This document shows positions 27,503-36,760 of a stretch of 64,000 nucleotides of DNA, piece by piece. This stretch comes from Comamonadaceae bacterium G21597-S1. GTDB taxonomy: Bacteria > Pseudomonadota > Gammaproteobacteria > Burkholderiales > Burkholderiaceae_C. Positions within the stretch are counted from its first letter, which is position 1; every line of letters starts with the position of its first letter. Under the pieces are notes generated by a model. It was not told the origin of the DNA and searched no databases. It saw only the letters and a list, made by a program, of their open reading frames with translations. The position numbers and the translations under genes were made by a program. The stretch spans positions 42,707 to 106,706 of the forward strand of contig JAPWHR010000018.1 of the NCBI GenBank assembly GCA_027214345.1. Direction: 5' to 3'.

Positions 27503-28249
27503 TCATTGCCAGACGTCGCGCAGCGGCGTGTCGGGCGTGTAGTGGTGCGCCACCTGTGCCTGCAGCAATTCCGCGCTGGCCAGCGCGTCGGTCATGGCAT
27601 GGTGCGGCCGGTACCGTGGCAGTCCGTAACGCGCGCGGCTGTCGGCGAGCCGGATCGACACCCAGGCCGGTTTGCGGCCCAGCACGCGGTCGACCAGGCT
27701 GCGGGGCTGCCCGCGGTGCATGCGCGCCTCGAGTTCCATCGTGTCCACCACCGGAAACCGGATGCCTTCGCCGATGCGCGAGAGCAGGGCCGCGTTCAGG
27801 AACTGGCGCTCGATGTCGGCGCAATGCACGACCAGCACGTGGCCGGCGATGACACCCAGCAATTCGTCCAGGATCTGGTCCAGGTCGGGTGCGTGCCGCA
27901 CCTGGCTGTCGGTGATGCCGTGGATGGTGACCGATTCGGCACCCAGCGGCGCGCGGGGCTTCACGATCCAGTGCCGCGAACGGCTGCTCTCGATGCGGTC
28001 CAGATGCATCGGCACCAGGCCGACACTCACGATGCCGTCGCGTGCGGGATCCAGGCCGGTGGTCTCGACGTCCAGCGCAATGAGCGGCGCGCGCGACAGT
28101 GGTGTGTCCGCGGCAACCATGCCCGCGGCGTAATAGGTCCGCAGCCGTGGGTCCTGTGCCTGGCCGGCCAGGTCGGCAAACGACGCAGGCCAGTCCGGGG
28201 GACCCGCCTTCGCTGCGCCCGGGCTCCGCAACAAGTCGGCATGCAACAC
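27503..28249 (-). CDS. DnaQ-like 3'-5' exonuclease
   Basis: A 248-residue DEDDh exonuclease: ExoI motif LIALDVETTGLDP, ExoII VVHCADIERQFLN, and ExoIII with HHAMTDALASAELL providing the His and last Asp. It resembles proofreading-like exonucleases that act outside the Pol III holoenzyme. It starts 10 bases after the stop of the DUF294/CBS gene, so the two are likely co-transcribed, an arrangement found repeatedly in proteobacteria. The in vivo substrate is unknown. Confidence 0.9.
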   Translation of the reverse strand: MLHADLLRSPGAAKAGPPDWPASFADLAGQAQDPRLRTYYAAGMVAADTPLSRAPLIALDVETTGLDPARDGIVSVGLVPMHLDRIESSRSRHWIVKPRAPLGAESVTIHGITDSQVRHAPDLDQILDELLGVIAGHVLVVHCADIERQFLNAALLSRIGEGIRFPVVDTMELEARMHRGQPRSLVDRVLGRKPAWVSIRLADSRARYGLPRYRPHHAMTDALASAELLQAQVAHHYTPDTPLRDVWQ

Positions 28250-28259
28250 GGTGGCGGCC

Positions 28260-30152
28260 TCAGGCGATCCGACCGGGCTGGTAGCGGAACTTCAGGTAGG
28301 TCTGCGCATGGCTCAGGATCTGGAACGCGTCGCGCAGGCTCTTGCGTTCGAATTCCGAGAGTTTCTCGGGCTCGATGCTGTTGTCCGGCTCCAGGCCGGC
28401 CGCCATGTCATGCGCCTGGTTGCGGATGCGCACCATCGAGATGAACTCCAGCGCATCATGCAGGTCCTGGCCGCGGCCCTGGGGCAGGACGTCGGCCGCG
28501 ATCACGTCGCGCAGGCGCTCGAACGAGTTGCGCGCGCGCGAGCCGATCGCCAGGGCATGGACCCGGATCAGGTCCACCATCGGCGCCGTGCCGCGGCGCT
28601 TGAGGTTGATGGCGTTGGCGTGCCGGCCGTCGGGTTCGAGCACGAAGTCCTTGAAGAAACCCAGCGGCGGTGTGCGCAGCAGCGCATTACGCGCCATGCA
28701 GGCCAGGAAACGTGTGTTGGCGCGCGCCTTGTCGGCGATCAGGCTGCGCAATCGCTCGGAGAATGCGGTCTGGCCCCACACGCCGTCGAGGTCGAAGAAG
28801 ATGCTCGCCGCCAGCAGCGTCTCGGGCGTGGGTTGTTCGATCCACTGGCGGAAAGTGTCTTGCCACACGCGCAGGCTCTGGCGCCAGCGGGTGTTGGTGG
28901 CCATCACGTCGCCGCTGCAGTAGCTGTAGCCGCTGCGGGCCAGGCCGTCACTGACGAACGCGGCCAGTTGCCGGAAGTAGTCGTCGTGCCGGGCGGCGTC
29001 GAAGCGGTCGTCGAGCACGAGTGCGTTGTCCTGGTCGGTCACCACCAGCTGTTCGTGCCGGGCCATCGAGCCCAGAGCGAGGAAGCAGTAGGGCACCGGC
29101 GGCGGACCGAGCTGTTGTTCGGCCAGTTCGAGCAGGCGCTGCTTGAAGCCGCGGCCGATCAGGGCCATGGTGCTGCCGATCACGCGCGAATTGCTGTCCT
29201 GTTCCGCCAGGCGCTGGAAACAGGCCCGCACGTCGGTCGCCAGCGCGGCCAACCCGTCGACATCGTTCTGCTTGGCGATGCTGCCCACGACGAACAGACT
29301 GCTTTGCGACTCGTGGCGCAACACGTCGGACAATGCGATGACCCCCATGGGCTTGTCCTGGCGCAGCACCGGCAGGTGGTGCACCTTGTGGCGCAGCATC
29401 GCCAGGATGGCCTCGAACACCTGCTGGTCGTGCCGCAGCACCACCGGGTCGGGCGTCATGATGTCGCGCACCGGCGTGTCGTAGGGCAGGCCTTCGGCCA
29501 CCAGCCGGGATCGCAGGTCACGGTCGGTCAGGATGCCGACCATGCGCGGCGGCGCGTCGGTGCCCGCACCCAGGATGAGCAGGCACGACACGCCGTCGCC
29601 GGCCATGCGGCGTGCCGCATCCAGTGCGGTGGCCGACTGCTCCATGCACACCGGCTCGCGTGCGACCAGGGTGTCGACCGTGACCGAGGTCAGCGGGTTG
29701 CCTTCCTCGCGGCGCGACACCACCTGACGCAGGCGTACCCGATCCTCGGTGGCGACCAGGTCGGCAAAACGCTCCTGGTTCTCGAACAGGTCGGTGAAGA
29801 CCGGTTCCGGGACCAGGTACAGCAGGCTGTCCTCCAGCGCGCGGGCCGGGAAACGCACGGTCTTGCGATGCAGCAGGCCGAACTCGCCGAAATAACCGCC
29901 TTCGTTCATGCGGTCGTACAACTTGCCGTCGCGGTGGAATACCTCGACGGCGCCGCTGCGCACCAGATGCAGGAATTGCGCCGGCTCGCCGAATTCGACG
30001 ATCTGCGTGCCGGCCTTGCAATACCGCACGTCGGTGGCGGCGGCCACCGCATGGAGCACCTGCTCCGGCAATTCCTTGAACAGGGCATGGCCCTGCAGGA
30101 AGTTCAGGATCTCGAGTTGCTCGTCCTGCATGGTGTCGGGGCCGGGTCGCAC
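28260..30152 (-). CDS. cNMP-binding/CBS-pair/DUF294 nucleotidyltransferase
   Basis: A 630-residue cytoplasmic regulatory-type protein. Order: cyclic-nucleotide-binding domain at about 20-140 (GGYFGEFGLLHRKTVRFPARA), two CBS motifs at about 160-285 (VGILTDRDLRSRLV; DIMTPDPVVLRHDQQVFEAILAML), a DUF294 nucleotidyltransferase at about 330-470 with GSMARHEQ and TDQDNAL, matching the GlnD-like GSxARxE...DxD catalytic pattern, and a DUF294_C helical domain to the end. It may sense adenylates or cyclic nucleotides and modify a partner protein. It lies next to an exonuclease and a BCCT carrier. Confidence 0.93.
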   Translation of the reverse strand: MRPGPDTMQDEQLEILNFLQGHALFKELPEQVLHAVAAATDVRYCKAGTQIVEFGEPAQFLHLVRSGAVEVFHRDGKLYDRMNEGGYFGEFGLLHRKTVRFPARALEDSLLYLVPEPVFTDLFENQERFADLVATEDRVRLRQVVSRREEGNPLTSVTVDTLVAREPVCMEQSATALDAARRMAGDGVSCLLILGAGTDAPPRMVGILTDRDLRSRLVAEGLPYDTPVRDIMTPDPVVLRHDQQVFEAILAMLRHKVHHLPVLRQDKPMGVIALSDVLRHESQSSLFVVGSIAKQNDVDGLAALATDVRACFQRLAEQDSNSRVIGSTMALIGRGFKQRLLELAEQQLGPPPVPYCFLALGSMARHEQLVVTDQDNALVLDDRFDAARHDDYFRQLAAFVSDGLARSGYSYCSGDVMATNTRWRQSLRVWQDTFRQWIEQPTPETLLAASIFFDLDGVWGQTAFSERLRSLIADKARANTRFLACMARNALLRTPPLGFFKDFVLEPDGRHANAINLKRRGTAPMVDLIRVHALAIGSRARNSFERLRDVIAADVLPQGRGQDLHDALEFISMVRIRNQAHDMAAGLEPDNSIEPEKLSEFERKSLRDAFQILSHAQTYLKFRYQPGRIA

Positions 30153-30171
30153 CGGCCGGCCCGTGTGATCG

Positions 30172-31803
30172 TCATGCCCCGCGGGGCTCCGAGGCCAGGC
30201 CCTTGACCACGGCCACCGTGGCGATCAGCAGCACGATCGTGAACGGAAAGCCGGTCGACACGGCCATTGCCTGCAAGGCCACCAGACCGCCGCCCAGAAT
30301 CAGCGCGATCGCGACCAGGCCCTCGAACACGCACCAGAACACGCGTTGCGGCGTCGGCGCGTCGACCTTGCCGCCGGCGGCAATGACGTCGATCACCAGC
30401 GAGCCGGAGTCCGACGAGGTGACGAAGAACACCACCACCAGTACGATGGCCAGGAAGGAGGTGATCTGCGCCATCGGCAACACATCGAGCATCTGGAAGA
30501 TCTGCAGCGGCAACGCCGCTTCGGCGACGGCCTTGTAGCCATCCTGGACCAGTTGCGAGATCGCGGTGCCGCCGAACACGGTCATCCACAACACACAGGC
30601 CAGCGACGGGATGATCAGCACCGAGACGATGAATTCGCGCACTGTGCGACCGCGCGACACGCGTGCGATGAACATGCCCACGAACGGTGACCAGCTGATC
30701 CACCAGGCCCAGTAGAAGGCGGTCCAGCCCTGCGAGAAGTTGGCGTCTTCGCGGCCGAACGGATTCGACAACGCGGGCAGGTATTCGACATAGGCGCCCA
30801 GGTTGCTGAAGAAGCCAGAGGCAATGGCCAGCGTCGGGCCGACGGCGATCAGGAACACCAGCAGCAGCACGGCCAGGATCATGTTGATCTCGGACAGCCG
30901 CTTCACTCCGGCGTCCAGGCCGGCCAGCACCGAGGTCAACGCGATCGCGGTGATGCCGATGACCAGCACGATCTGCGTCGTTTCTCCGAGCGAAATGCCG
31001 AACAGGTAGTTCAGTCCGGCTGCCGCCTGCGAAGCGCCCAGGCCCAGCGACGTGGCCAGGCCGAACATCGTCGCGAGCACGGCCAGGATATCGACGACGT
31101 GGCCGGGCCAACCCCAGATGCGTTCACCGAGCAGTGGGTAGAACACCGAGCGGATCGTCAGTGGCAGGCCCTTGTTGAACGAGAACAGCGCCAGGCCCAG
31201 CGCCAGGATGGCGTAGATGGCCCAGGGATGCAGCGCCCAATGGAAGATCGTCGCCGCCATGCCCAGCCGGGTGGCGGCGGCGGCGTCGCCGGCCGCTGCG
31301 CCCAGCGGGGCCCAGTCGGTCCGTGCACCGCTTTCGACGGTGGTCCCACCCATGGAGCTGCCGAAATGCGACAGCGGTTCGGACACGCCGTAGAACATCA
31401 GGCCGATCCCCATGCCGGCGGCGAACAACATCGAGAACCAGCCCAGGTAACCGTAGTCCGGCTTGGCCAGCGTGCCCCCCAGGCGCACCTTGCCCAGCGG
31501 CGAGACGGCCAGGCCGAGGCAGACCAGCACGAAGATGTTGCCGGCACTGATGAAGAACCAGTCGAGGTTGGATGTGAGCCAGCCGCGCAGATCACCGAAC
31601 ATCGGCTCGACCTGGGTCTGGAACATCAGGGTCAGCAGCACGAAGGCGACGATGGTCAGGCCCGAGACGGCGAACACCCGGTTATGGATGTCCAGGCCGA
31701 ACGGCCCCACATTCAGGACGATGTTGTCCTGTCCTATCTTGTAATCGGTGTTGATGGGATTGACGTCACCGTCGGGCACCATCGGGTCTTTGGACGCAGC
31801 CAT
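30172..31803 (-). CDS. BCCT-family (betaine/carnitine/choline) transporter
   Basis: A 543-residue inner-membrane carrier with about 12 transmembrane segments. Family motifs are clear: GWFSMLFAAGMGIGLMFYGVSEPL, and WTAFYWAWWISWSPFVGMFIARVSRGRTVREF. It probably imports a quaternary ammonium compound or a related zwitterion for osmoprotection or catabolism. The start at 31803 is preferred over an in-frame upstream codon because of the GGAGAG ribosome site. It lies 19 bases before the DUF294/CBS gene. Confidence 0.93.
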   Translation of the reverse strand: MAASKDPMVPDGDVNPINTDYKIGQDNIVLNVGPFGLDIHNRVFAVSGLTIVAFVLLTLMFQTQVEPMFGDLRGWLTSNLDWFFISAGNIFVLVCLGLAVSPLGKVRLGGTLAKPDYGYLGWFSMLFAAGMGIGLMFYGVSEPLSHFGSSMGGTTVESGARTDWAPLGAAAGDAAAATRLGMAATIFHWALHPWAIYAILALGLALFSFNKGLPLTIRSVFYPLLGERIWGWPGHVVDILAVLATMFGLATSLGLGASQAAAGLNYLFGISLGETTQIVLVIGITAIALTSVLAGLDAGVKRLSEINMILAVLLLVFLIAVGPTLAIASGFFSNLGAYVEYLPALSNPFGREDANFSQGWTAFYWAWWISWSPFVGMFIARVSRGRTVREFIVSVLIIPSLACVLWMTVFGGTAISQLVQDGYKAVAEAALPLQIFQMLDVLPMAQITSFLAIVLVVVFFVTSSDSGSLVIDVIAAGGKVDAPTPQRVFWCVFEGLVAIALILGGGLVALQAMAVSTGFPFTIVLLIATVAVVKGLASEPRGA

Positions 31804-31984
31804 TTTTATGTGCTCTCCTGTAGCTGGTTTCGGTATCGATGCGCATGACGGTACACAGGCCGGAAGGCAGCGCCAGGTCCGGCAACCGTTCATCGCAGTC
31901 AGTCGACCTTAACATGCGTCAATACCGGCAGCAATGGCAGGCGCGCCGCGCACGGTTGCGGCGCCGACACGCGGGCAACAAGTC

Positions 31985-33994
31985 TCAACCGGGCGTCTGG
32001 TGCGTGCCGGGCGTGTCGAGCGGCGAGGCGTGCGGCATCTGCAGCAACGTGTCCATGGGGGCCGGTGCGTGCCACAGGAATCCTTGGCCATATTGCACGC
32101 CGAAGCTGCGCAACATGGCCGCGACCGACTCGGTTTCGATGCCTTCGGCGACGGTCTTCTTGCCGGTGGCCTGCGCCACGTCGCAGATCGCCCGCACCGC
32201 GGCCTGGTCGTAGGAGTCGCCCTCGAGCTGGCGCATGAACTGCCCGTCGATCTTGAGCACGTCCACTGGCAGGCTCTTGAGGTAGGTAAACGAGGACATG
32301 CCGCTGCCGAAATCGTCCAGCGACACGCTGGCGCCGAGCGCATGCAGCCGATCGAAGAAGGTGATCGACTGCTGCAACTTGGTGATGGCGGAGGTCTCGG
32401 TCACCTCGAAGTACAACTTGCGGCGGTCGAACGCGATCGCCTGCATGCGCTCGAGCAGGAACTGCTGGAACGCGGTATCGCTGACGGACTGGCCGGACAG
32501 ATTGATCGACAAGGCGTCGACGTTCGACAACCGGTGCCCGTGGCGCGACAACCACTCGAACACCGCGCCCACGACCCAGCGGTCGATGCGCGTGGCCAAC
32601 GCATAACGTTCGGCCACCGGCAGGAACGCGCCGGGTTCGACGACCTGGCCATCCTCGACCATGCGCAGCAACACCTCGCCCCGCAACTTGCCGTCGTCGT
32701 GTGCGCAGATGGGCACGATGCGCTGCCAGTACAACCGCATGCGATTCTCGTCGAGCGCGTTGTGCAGCCGCTGCACCCAGTTCGTGATGCCGCGCTGCGT
32801 CTGCACGCCGAGGTCGGAGTCCACGTACAGATAGACCCTGTTGCGACCGGACTCCTTGGCGATGTAACACGCCGAGTCGGCCGCCTGCATCACCGCGGTG
32901 ACCGAGCTCCAGTGTTCGCCCAGCATCACCAACCCGATGCTGGCGCCGATGTGGAAGGTCTGGCCGGCCTGCGCAAAGCGGTAGTCGTCGATGGTCAGGC
33001 AGATGTGCTCGGCCAGCTGGCGCGCGCTGACCTGGTCGCAGCGCGTCAGTATGACCGCGAACTCGTCGCCACCGATGCGCGCGACGACGTCGCTGGTGCG
33101 CACGATGCGCCGGATCAGTTCCGCGACTTCGCGCAGCAGCTGGTCGCCGCCGCTGTGGCCGCAGCTGTCGTTGACGATCTTGAAACGGTCGAGGTCGATG
33201 AACAGCACGGCGTGGCGCTGGCGTTTGTCGGGCGCCGACACCAGGGTCTGGTTCAGCACGCGTTCGAACTCGTCACGGTTGATCAGGCCGGTCAGTGCGT
33301 CGTGCGCGGCACGGTGGCTGACCTCGGCATGCAGCCGCTCGAGCTCGTCGTTGCGTTGCACGGCCAGTCGCATCTGGCGTACCGCCAGCACAGCGAAGGC
33401 CGATGCCACCAGCAACAGGGCCAGGCACATTGCCCATGCCGTCTTCACCTGGGTTCGTACCGCATCCAGGTATTGCGCATTGACCCGGTGGCGGGCATGG
33501 TTGCTGTCCAGCAGCACCCGCTGGATCGGAGCCGCGACGTGGTCGAGTTCGGCTTCGAGCTCCAACAGCCTGGCCATGTCGAATGCCGGTCGTTGATCTG
33601 CAGAGCCGAAATAGCGGTCGGCGCTGGTGACGAATTGCTGGAGTTCGGCCAGCAGTTTCTGGTAGCTGGGCAAATCCCCGATCAGGCGTTGGCTCAGTCC
33701 GTCGCGCACGTTGTCGTAACGGCTGGCGAAGATTCCGTAGCGCAGGACCAATCGGGCCATCGCCTCGCCCTGGCCGCGATCGCGCAGTGCTGCGTCGATC
33801 TCCGACCCCAGTTTGAGATGTTCGACCTGCAGCTGGAAAAAATCCCATTCCCCCATCGTGCGACCGTCGCTGACGGTTTCCTCGATGGCCTGCAGCTGCA
33901 CGATCTGCAGCGTCATCATGCCGGCCATCAGCAGCAGGGCGAGCGCGCCCAGCACGGCCAGTGCGCGGTTGATCAGCCGGCGGCGGTGGTTCAT
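31985..33994 (-). CDS. Membrane-bound diguanylate cyclase/phosphodiesterase (GGDEF-EAL)
   Basis: A 669-residue c-di-GMP enzyme. Order: membrane segment about 10-33, a periplasmic domain of about 150 residues with no motif I know, a second membrane segment about 185-205, a GGDEF domain (GGDEF at about 308-312, with an RTSD inhibitory site five residues before it), then an EAL domain. The EAL signature is EVLLR rather than EALLR but keeps the Glu; NLSGQS, EVTETS, DDFGSG and AEGIETE are all present, so both activities look possible. The start lies 19 bases after the small molybdopterin-fold gene, suggesting co-expression. Confidence 0.93.
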   Translation of the reverse strand: MNHRRRLINRALAVLGALALLLMAGMMTLQIVQLQAIEETVSDGRTMGEWDFFQLQVEHLKLGSEIDAALRDRGQGEAMARLVLRYGIFASRYDNVRDGLSQRLIGDLPSYQKLLAELQQFVTSADRYFGSADQRPAFDMARLLELEAELDHVAAPIQRVLLDSNHARHRVNAQYLDAVRTQVKTAWAMCLALLLVASAFAVLAVRQMRLAVQRNDELERLHAEVSHRAAHDALTGLINRDEFERVLNQTLVSAPDKRQRHAVLFIDLDRFKIVNDSCGHSGGDQLLREVAELIRRIVRTSDVVARIGGDEFAVILTRCDQVSARQLAEHICLTIDDYRFAQAGQTFHIGASIGLVMLGEHWSSVTAVMQAADSACYIAKESGRNRVYLYVDSDLGVQTQRGITNWVQRLHNALDENRMRLYWQRIVPICAHDDGKLRGEVLLRMVEDGQVVEPGAFLPVAERYALATRIDRWVVGAVFEWLSRHGHRLSNVDALSINLSGQSVSDTAFQQFLLERMQAIAFDRRKLYFEVTETSAITKLQQSITFFDRLHALGASVSLDDFGSGMSSFTYLKSLPVDVLKIDGQFMRQLEGDSYDQAAVRAICDVAQATGKKTVAEGIETESVAAMLRSFGVQYGQGFLWHAPAPMDTLLQMPHASPLDTPGTHQTPG

Positions 33995-34013
33995 CGGATG
34001 CTTGCCGCCGCTG

Positions 34014-34517
34014 TTACCGTACGGTGATGCGCGAAAGTTGCCAGATCGAGCGGGCGTAGAAGATCTCGTTGCGCGTCTCGGGCCGGTCGTCGAACGGGTA
34101 GACCAGGAACAAGGGGCCCTTTTCGCGCACGCCGATCACCTTGCCGTCGATGCGGCGCGCCAGCAGCGGACCGAATCGGGCCGCATCGTCGAACGGGACA
34201 TCGACCGCGTAATCGTTGAGTGCGACCATGTGCAGGGTCTTGCCCCTGGCCGCCACGGCGTCGAGCACATCCCGCAGCCGTGGTCCGCTGAAGGTCACCG
34301 CCTGATTGAACCAGGGTGTCCAGGTTCGGAAGCTGTAGGCCGGCAAGGCGTCGAGCATGGCGGCATCGAACCGGGCGCCGGTTTCGCCGTCGCGCATGGC
34401 GATCGAGCCATCGATCGTCAGAAGGACCTGCTGCGGCGACTGCGCAAGCACCTGCCCGGTCAAGGCCGTCAGACCGACAACGACGACCGAAAGAATCCTG
34501 CACACGAAGGCATTCAT
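34014..34517 (-). CDS. Small periplasmic oxidoreductase-molybdopterin-fold protein, no cofactor cysteine
   Basis: A 167-residue exported protein with a signal peptide (to LAQS, about residue 27). The mature part resembles the sulfite-oxidase-type molybdopterin-binding domain: LLTIDGSI, WFNQAVTFSGPRLRDVLDAVAARG, ALNDYAVDVPFDDAARFGPLLARRIDG and GPLFLVYPFDDRPE. The only Cys is inside the signal peptide, so the molybdenum ligand is absent and it is probably a binding or sensing protein rather than an enzyme. A GGAGAA ribosome site precedes the start. It sits just upstream of the GGDEF-EAL gene on the same strand, perhaps supplying its periplasmic input. Confidence 0.75.
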   Translation of the reverse strand: MNAFVCRILSVVVVGLTALTGQVLAQSPQQVLLTIDGSIAMRDGETGARFDAAMLDALPAYSFRTWTPWFNQAVTFSGPRLRDVLDAVAARGKTLHMVALNDYAVDVPFDDAARFGPLLARRIDGKVIGVREKGPLFLVYPFDDRPETRNEIFYARSIWQLSRITVR

Positions 34518-34619
34518 TGTTCTTCTCCTGCACGACGAGGGTTCAAGGACGTGGATTCTAGAGAGCTGCGTGATGCCCCCGCGCGCGCCGGGTTGCCGTC
34601 TGCGGAGCCGCCATCGGCA

Positions 34620-35954
34620 TCAGCGGATGGCAAACGGCGCCCGCAGGAAACCCCGGAACCGGGCGCGCCCGCCACGCAGCGGTGCGTTGGTGAGCCGGTA
34701 GTGCGGGAACCGCGCCAGGAATCGCCCGATCGCGATGCGGCCTTCGAGCCGCGCCAGGCTCAGGCCGGCGCACTGGTGGATGCCGAAGCCGAACGCCAGG
34801 TGCCGGTTGTCGCGCCGCCACAGGTCCAGGCGCCCTGGTTGATCGAACTGGACGGGGTCGCGGTTGGCCGCACCGATGCACAAGGTCACCAGCGCGCCGG
34901 CTGGCAGGTCGATGCCGCCGACCGTGCAGGCAGCGGTGGCGCGGCGGTTGCCCAGCTGGTTGGAGGACTCGAAGCGCAGGAATTCGTCCACCGCGCTGTC
35001 CAGGTGGGGCTCCAGCGCGGCCGGGTCGTCGCGGTAATGCGTGATGCGCTGCAGCAGTTCGGCCCGGGCATCGGGCCACTCCTGCAGCGCGACCAGCGCA
35101 TTGCCGATCAGGTTGGTCGTGGTCTCGTGGCCGGCGTTGAGGATGAAGATGCAGTTGTGCAGCAGCTCCTGTTCCGACAGGCGGCCGCCATCGGCGCCGT
35201 CGGTTTCGCCCTGGATCAGCCGCGTCAACACGTCGTGCTGCGGGTCACCCGGCTTGCGCCGGCGTTCGGCGACCAGTTGCTCCAGGTACTGCAGGAATTC
35301 GCTCACGCTGCGGTTGCCCAGCGCTTCCTGCTCTGGCGTCAGCGCCGGCTCGAGGGCGCCCAGGATCGCCAGCGACCAGCCGCGCAGCGGTCCGCGGTCG
35401 GCGTGCGGCACGCCGAGCAGGTTGCCGATGACCTCGACCGGGATCGCGCTGGCGAAGTCCTCGATCAGGTCGCCGTGGCCGCGGGCCTCGATGCCGTCGA
35501 GCAGCTGGTCGACCAGGGTGATCAGGCCGGCCTCCATCTCCCGGATCGCGCGCCGGGTCAAGGCGCCCATGATCAGCTTGCGCACGCGGGTATGCAGCGG
35601 CGGATCGTTGAACACCAGGCTGGTCGTATGGTGCTCGAACAGCGGCGCAGGCTTGGCCGCTTCGGCGTCCGCCTGCCAGGCTGCGTGCAGGTACTTGGGT
35701 GCGAACTCGACCTTCTTGTCCGAGCTGAACAAGCGGGCGTCGCGATAGACCGCGACCAGGTCCTGGTAACGGGTCAGGAACCAGCTGCCGTCGGGCATGG
35801 CACGCACCGGCTGCGTCGCGCGCAGCAGGTCGTAGACCGGATACGGATTGGCGTAGAAGTCGGCCGGCAGGGCGCGCAGGTCGAAGTCGTCCGCGATCTG
35901 CCGCGCGCGCGCGGCCGTCATCGGCGCCGTGGCAATGACCGGGCTGGTGGTCAT
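34620..35954 (-). CDS. Cytochrome P450
   Basis: A 444-residue bacterial class I-type P450 that needs separate redox partners. It has the I-helix AGHETTTNLIGNALVAL, the K-helix ExxR (EFLR) and the haem-binding FGFGIHQCAGLSLARLEGRI with the proximal Cys. The start ATG overlaps the stop of the upstream alpha/beta hydrolase as ATGA. No dedicated ferredoxin or reductase lies beside it. The substrate is unknown. Confidence 0.95.
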   Translation of the reverse strand: MTTSPVIATAPMTAARARQIADDFDLRALPADFYANPYPVYDLLRATQPVRAMPDGSWFLTRYQDLVAVYRDARLFSSDKKVEFAPKYLHAAWQADAEAAKPAPLFEHHTTSLVFNDPPLHTRVRKLIMGALTRRAIREMEAGLITLVDQLLDGIEARGHGDLIEDFASAIPVEVIGNLLGVPHADRGPLRGWSLAILGALEPALTPEQEALGNRSVSEFLQYLEQLVAERRRKPGDPQHDVLTRLIQGETDGADGGRLSEQELLHNCIFILNAGHETTTNLIGNALVALQEWPDARAELLQRITHYRDDPAALEPHLDSAVDEFLRFESSNQLGNRRATAACTVGGIDLPAGALVTLCIGAANRDPVQFDQPGRLDLWRRDNRHLAFGFGIHQCAGLSLARLEGRIAIGRFLARFPHYRLTNAPLRGGRARFRGFLRAPFAIR

Positions 35955-36760
35955 GCCTGCAGGAACCGGTGTACGGCGGCCAGTACCGCATCCGGCGCCT
36001 CGAGCATCATCGCGTGCCCGCCGGGCACCGTCTCCACGGTGCCGTGGCGGGCCGCCCGCACCAGCGACTGCGCCGCCTTGGGCGGTGTCATCTGGTCGTG
36101 CCGGCCGAGCACGAACAGCGTGGGCGCCGTCACCCTGGCCATGGCCGCATCGCCGCCGGCGTAACGGTCGCAGGCCTTGAATCCGGTGTGGAAGACGTTG
36201 ACGCGCGGGTTGCTGGCCAGCACCCGTCGCATCAATGCGCGCGAGCCGCCGTACAGCCAGGTGCCGGGGCCCAGGCTCGAGGGTGGCGGCGCCAGCGTGC
36301 TGTGCGAGAAGGTGTTGACCAGCGCAATGGCCTTTTCCGGATCATTCTGCGATGCCTCGAGCAGCACCGGCGAGACCTTCATCGGGAACGCGACGCCGAC
36401 CAGCACCAGGTGGCTGACGCGTTCGGGCGCGCGCGCCGCCGCCTCCAGCGCGATCAGCGATCCGAAACTGTGGCCGACCAACGCCGCCCGGGTCACGCCG
36501 GCAGCGTCCATCAACGCCAGCACGAAGTCGGCCGCCGCCTCGACACTGGCCGGCGGGTCGCCGGCGCTCTTGCCGTGTCCTGGCAGGTCGGGCGCGAGCA
36601 CGTTCCAGCCGTGGTGCGCCAGCGACCGGGTCTGCAGGATCCAGACGCTGTGGTCGTTGAGCACGCCGTGCAGGAAGATCACGGTCGGTTTGGCCGCATC
36701 GAAGGGTTTGCCACCGGTGTAGCAGAAGGTCTTGCTGCCATGGACGACGAGTTCCATCAT
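35951..36760 (-). CDS. Alpha/beta-fold hydrolase
   Basis: A 269-residue hydrolase with the classic triad: Ser in GHSFGS, Asp in LGRHDQMTPP and His in PGGHAMMLE; the oxyanion region is VIFLHGVLNDHSVW. Typical of esterases, lipases or thioesterases. It starts with ATGATG overlapping the stop of the upstream sulfhydrylase (ATGA) and its own stop overlaps the P450 start, so the three genes form one tightly coupled operon. Confidence 0.92.
   Translation of the reverse strand: MMELVVHGSKTFCYTGGKPFDAAKPTVIFLHGVLNDHSVWILQTRSLAHHGWNVLAPDLPGHGKSAGDPPASVEAAADFVLALMDAAGVTRAALVGHSFGSLIALEAAARAPERVSHLVLVGVAFPMKVSPVLLEASQNDPEKAIALVNTFSHSTLAPPPSSLGPGTWLYGGSRALMRRVLASNPRVNVFHTGFKACDRYAGGDAAMARVTAPTLFVLGRHDQMTPPKAAQSLVRAARHGTVETVPGGHAMMLEAPDAVLAAVHRFLQA

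Noticed and set aside
28251..30206. A 651-codon plus-strand frame opposite the DUF294/CBS gene
   Set aside because: Same antisense composition, no signal or domain; the minus-strand protein has full domain structure.
31934..34027. A 697-codon plus-strand frame opposite the GGDEF-EAL gene
   Set aside because: It is a shadow of a gene with intact GGDEF and EAL motifs.
34014..34517. A functional molybdenum oxidoreductase
   Set aside because: The mature protein has no Cys to ligate the metal and is only one small domain.
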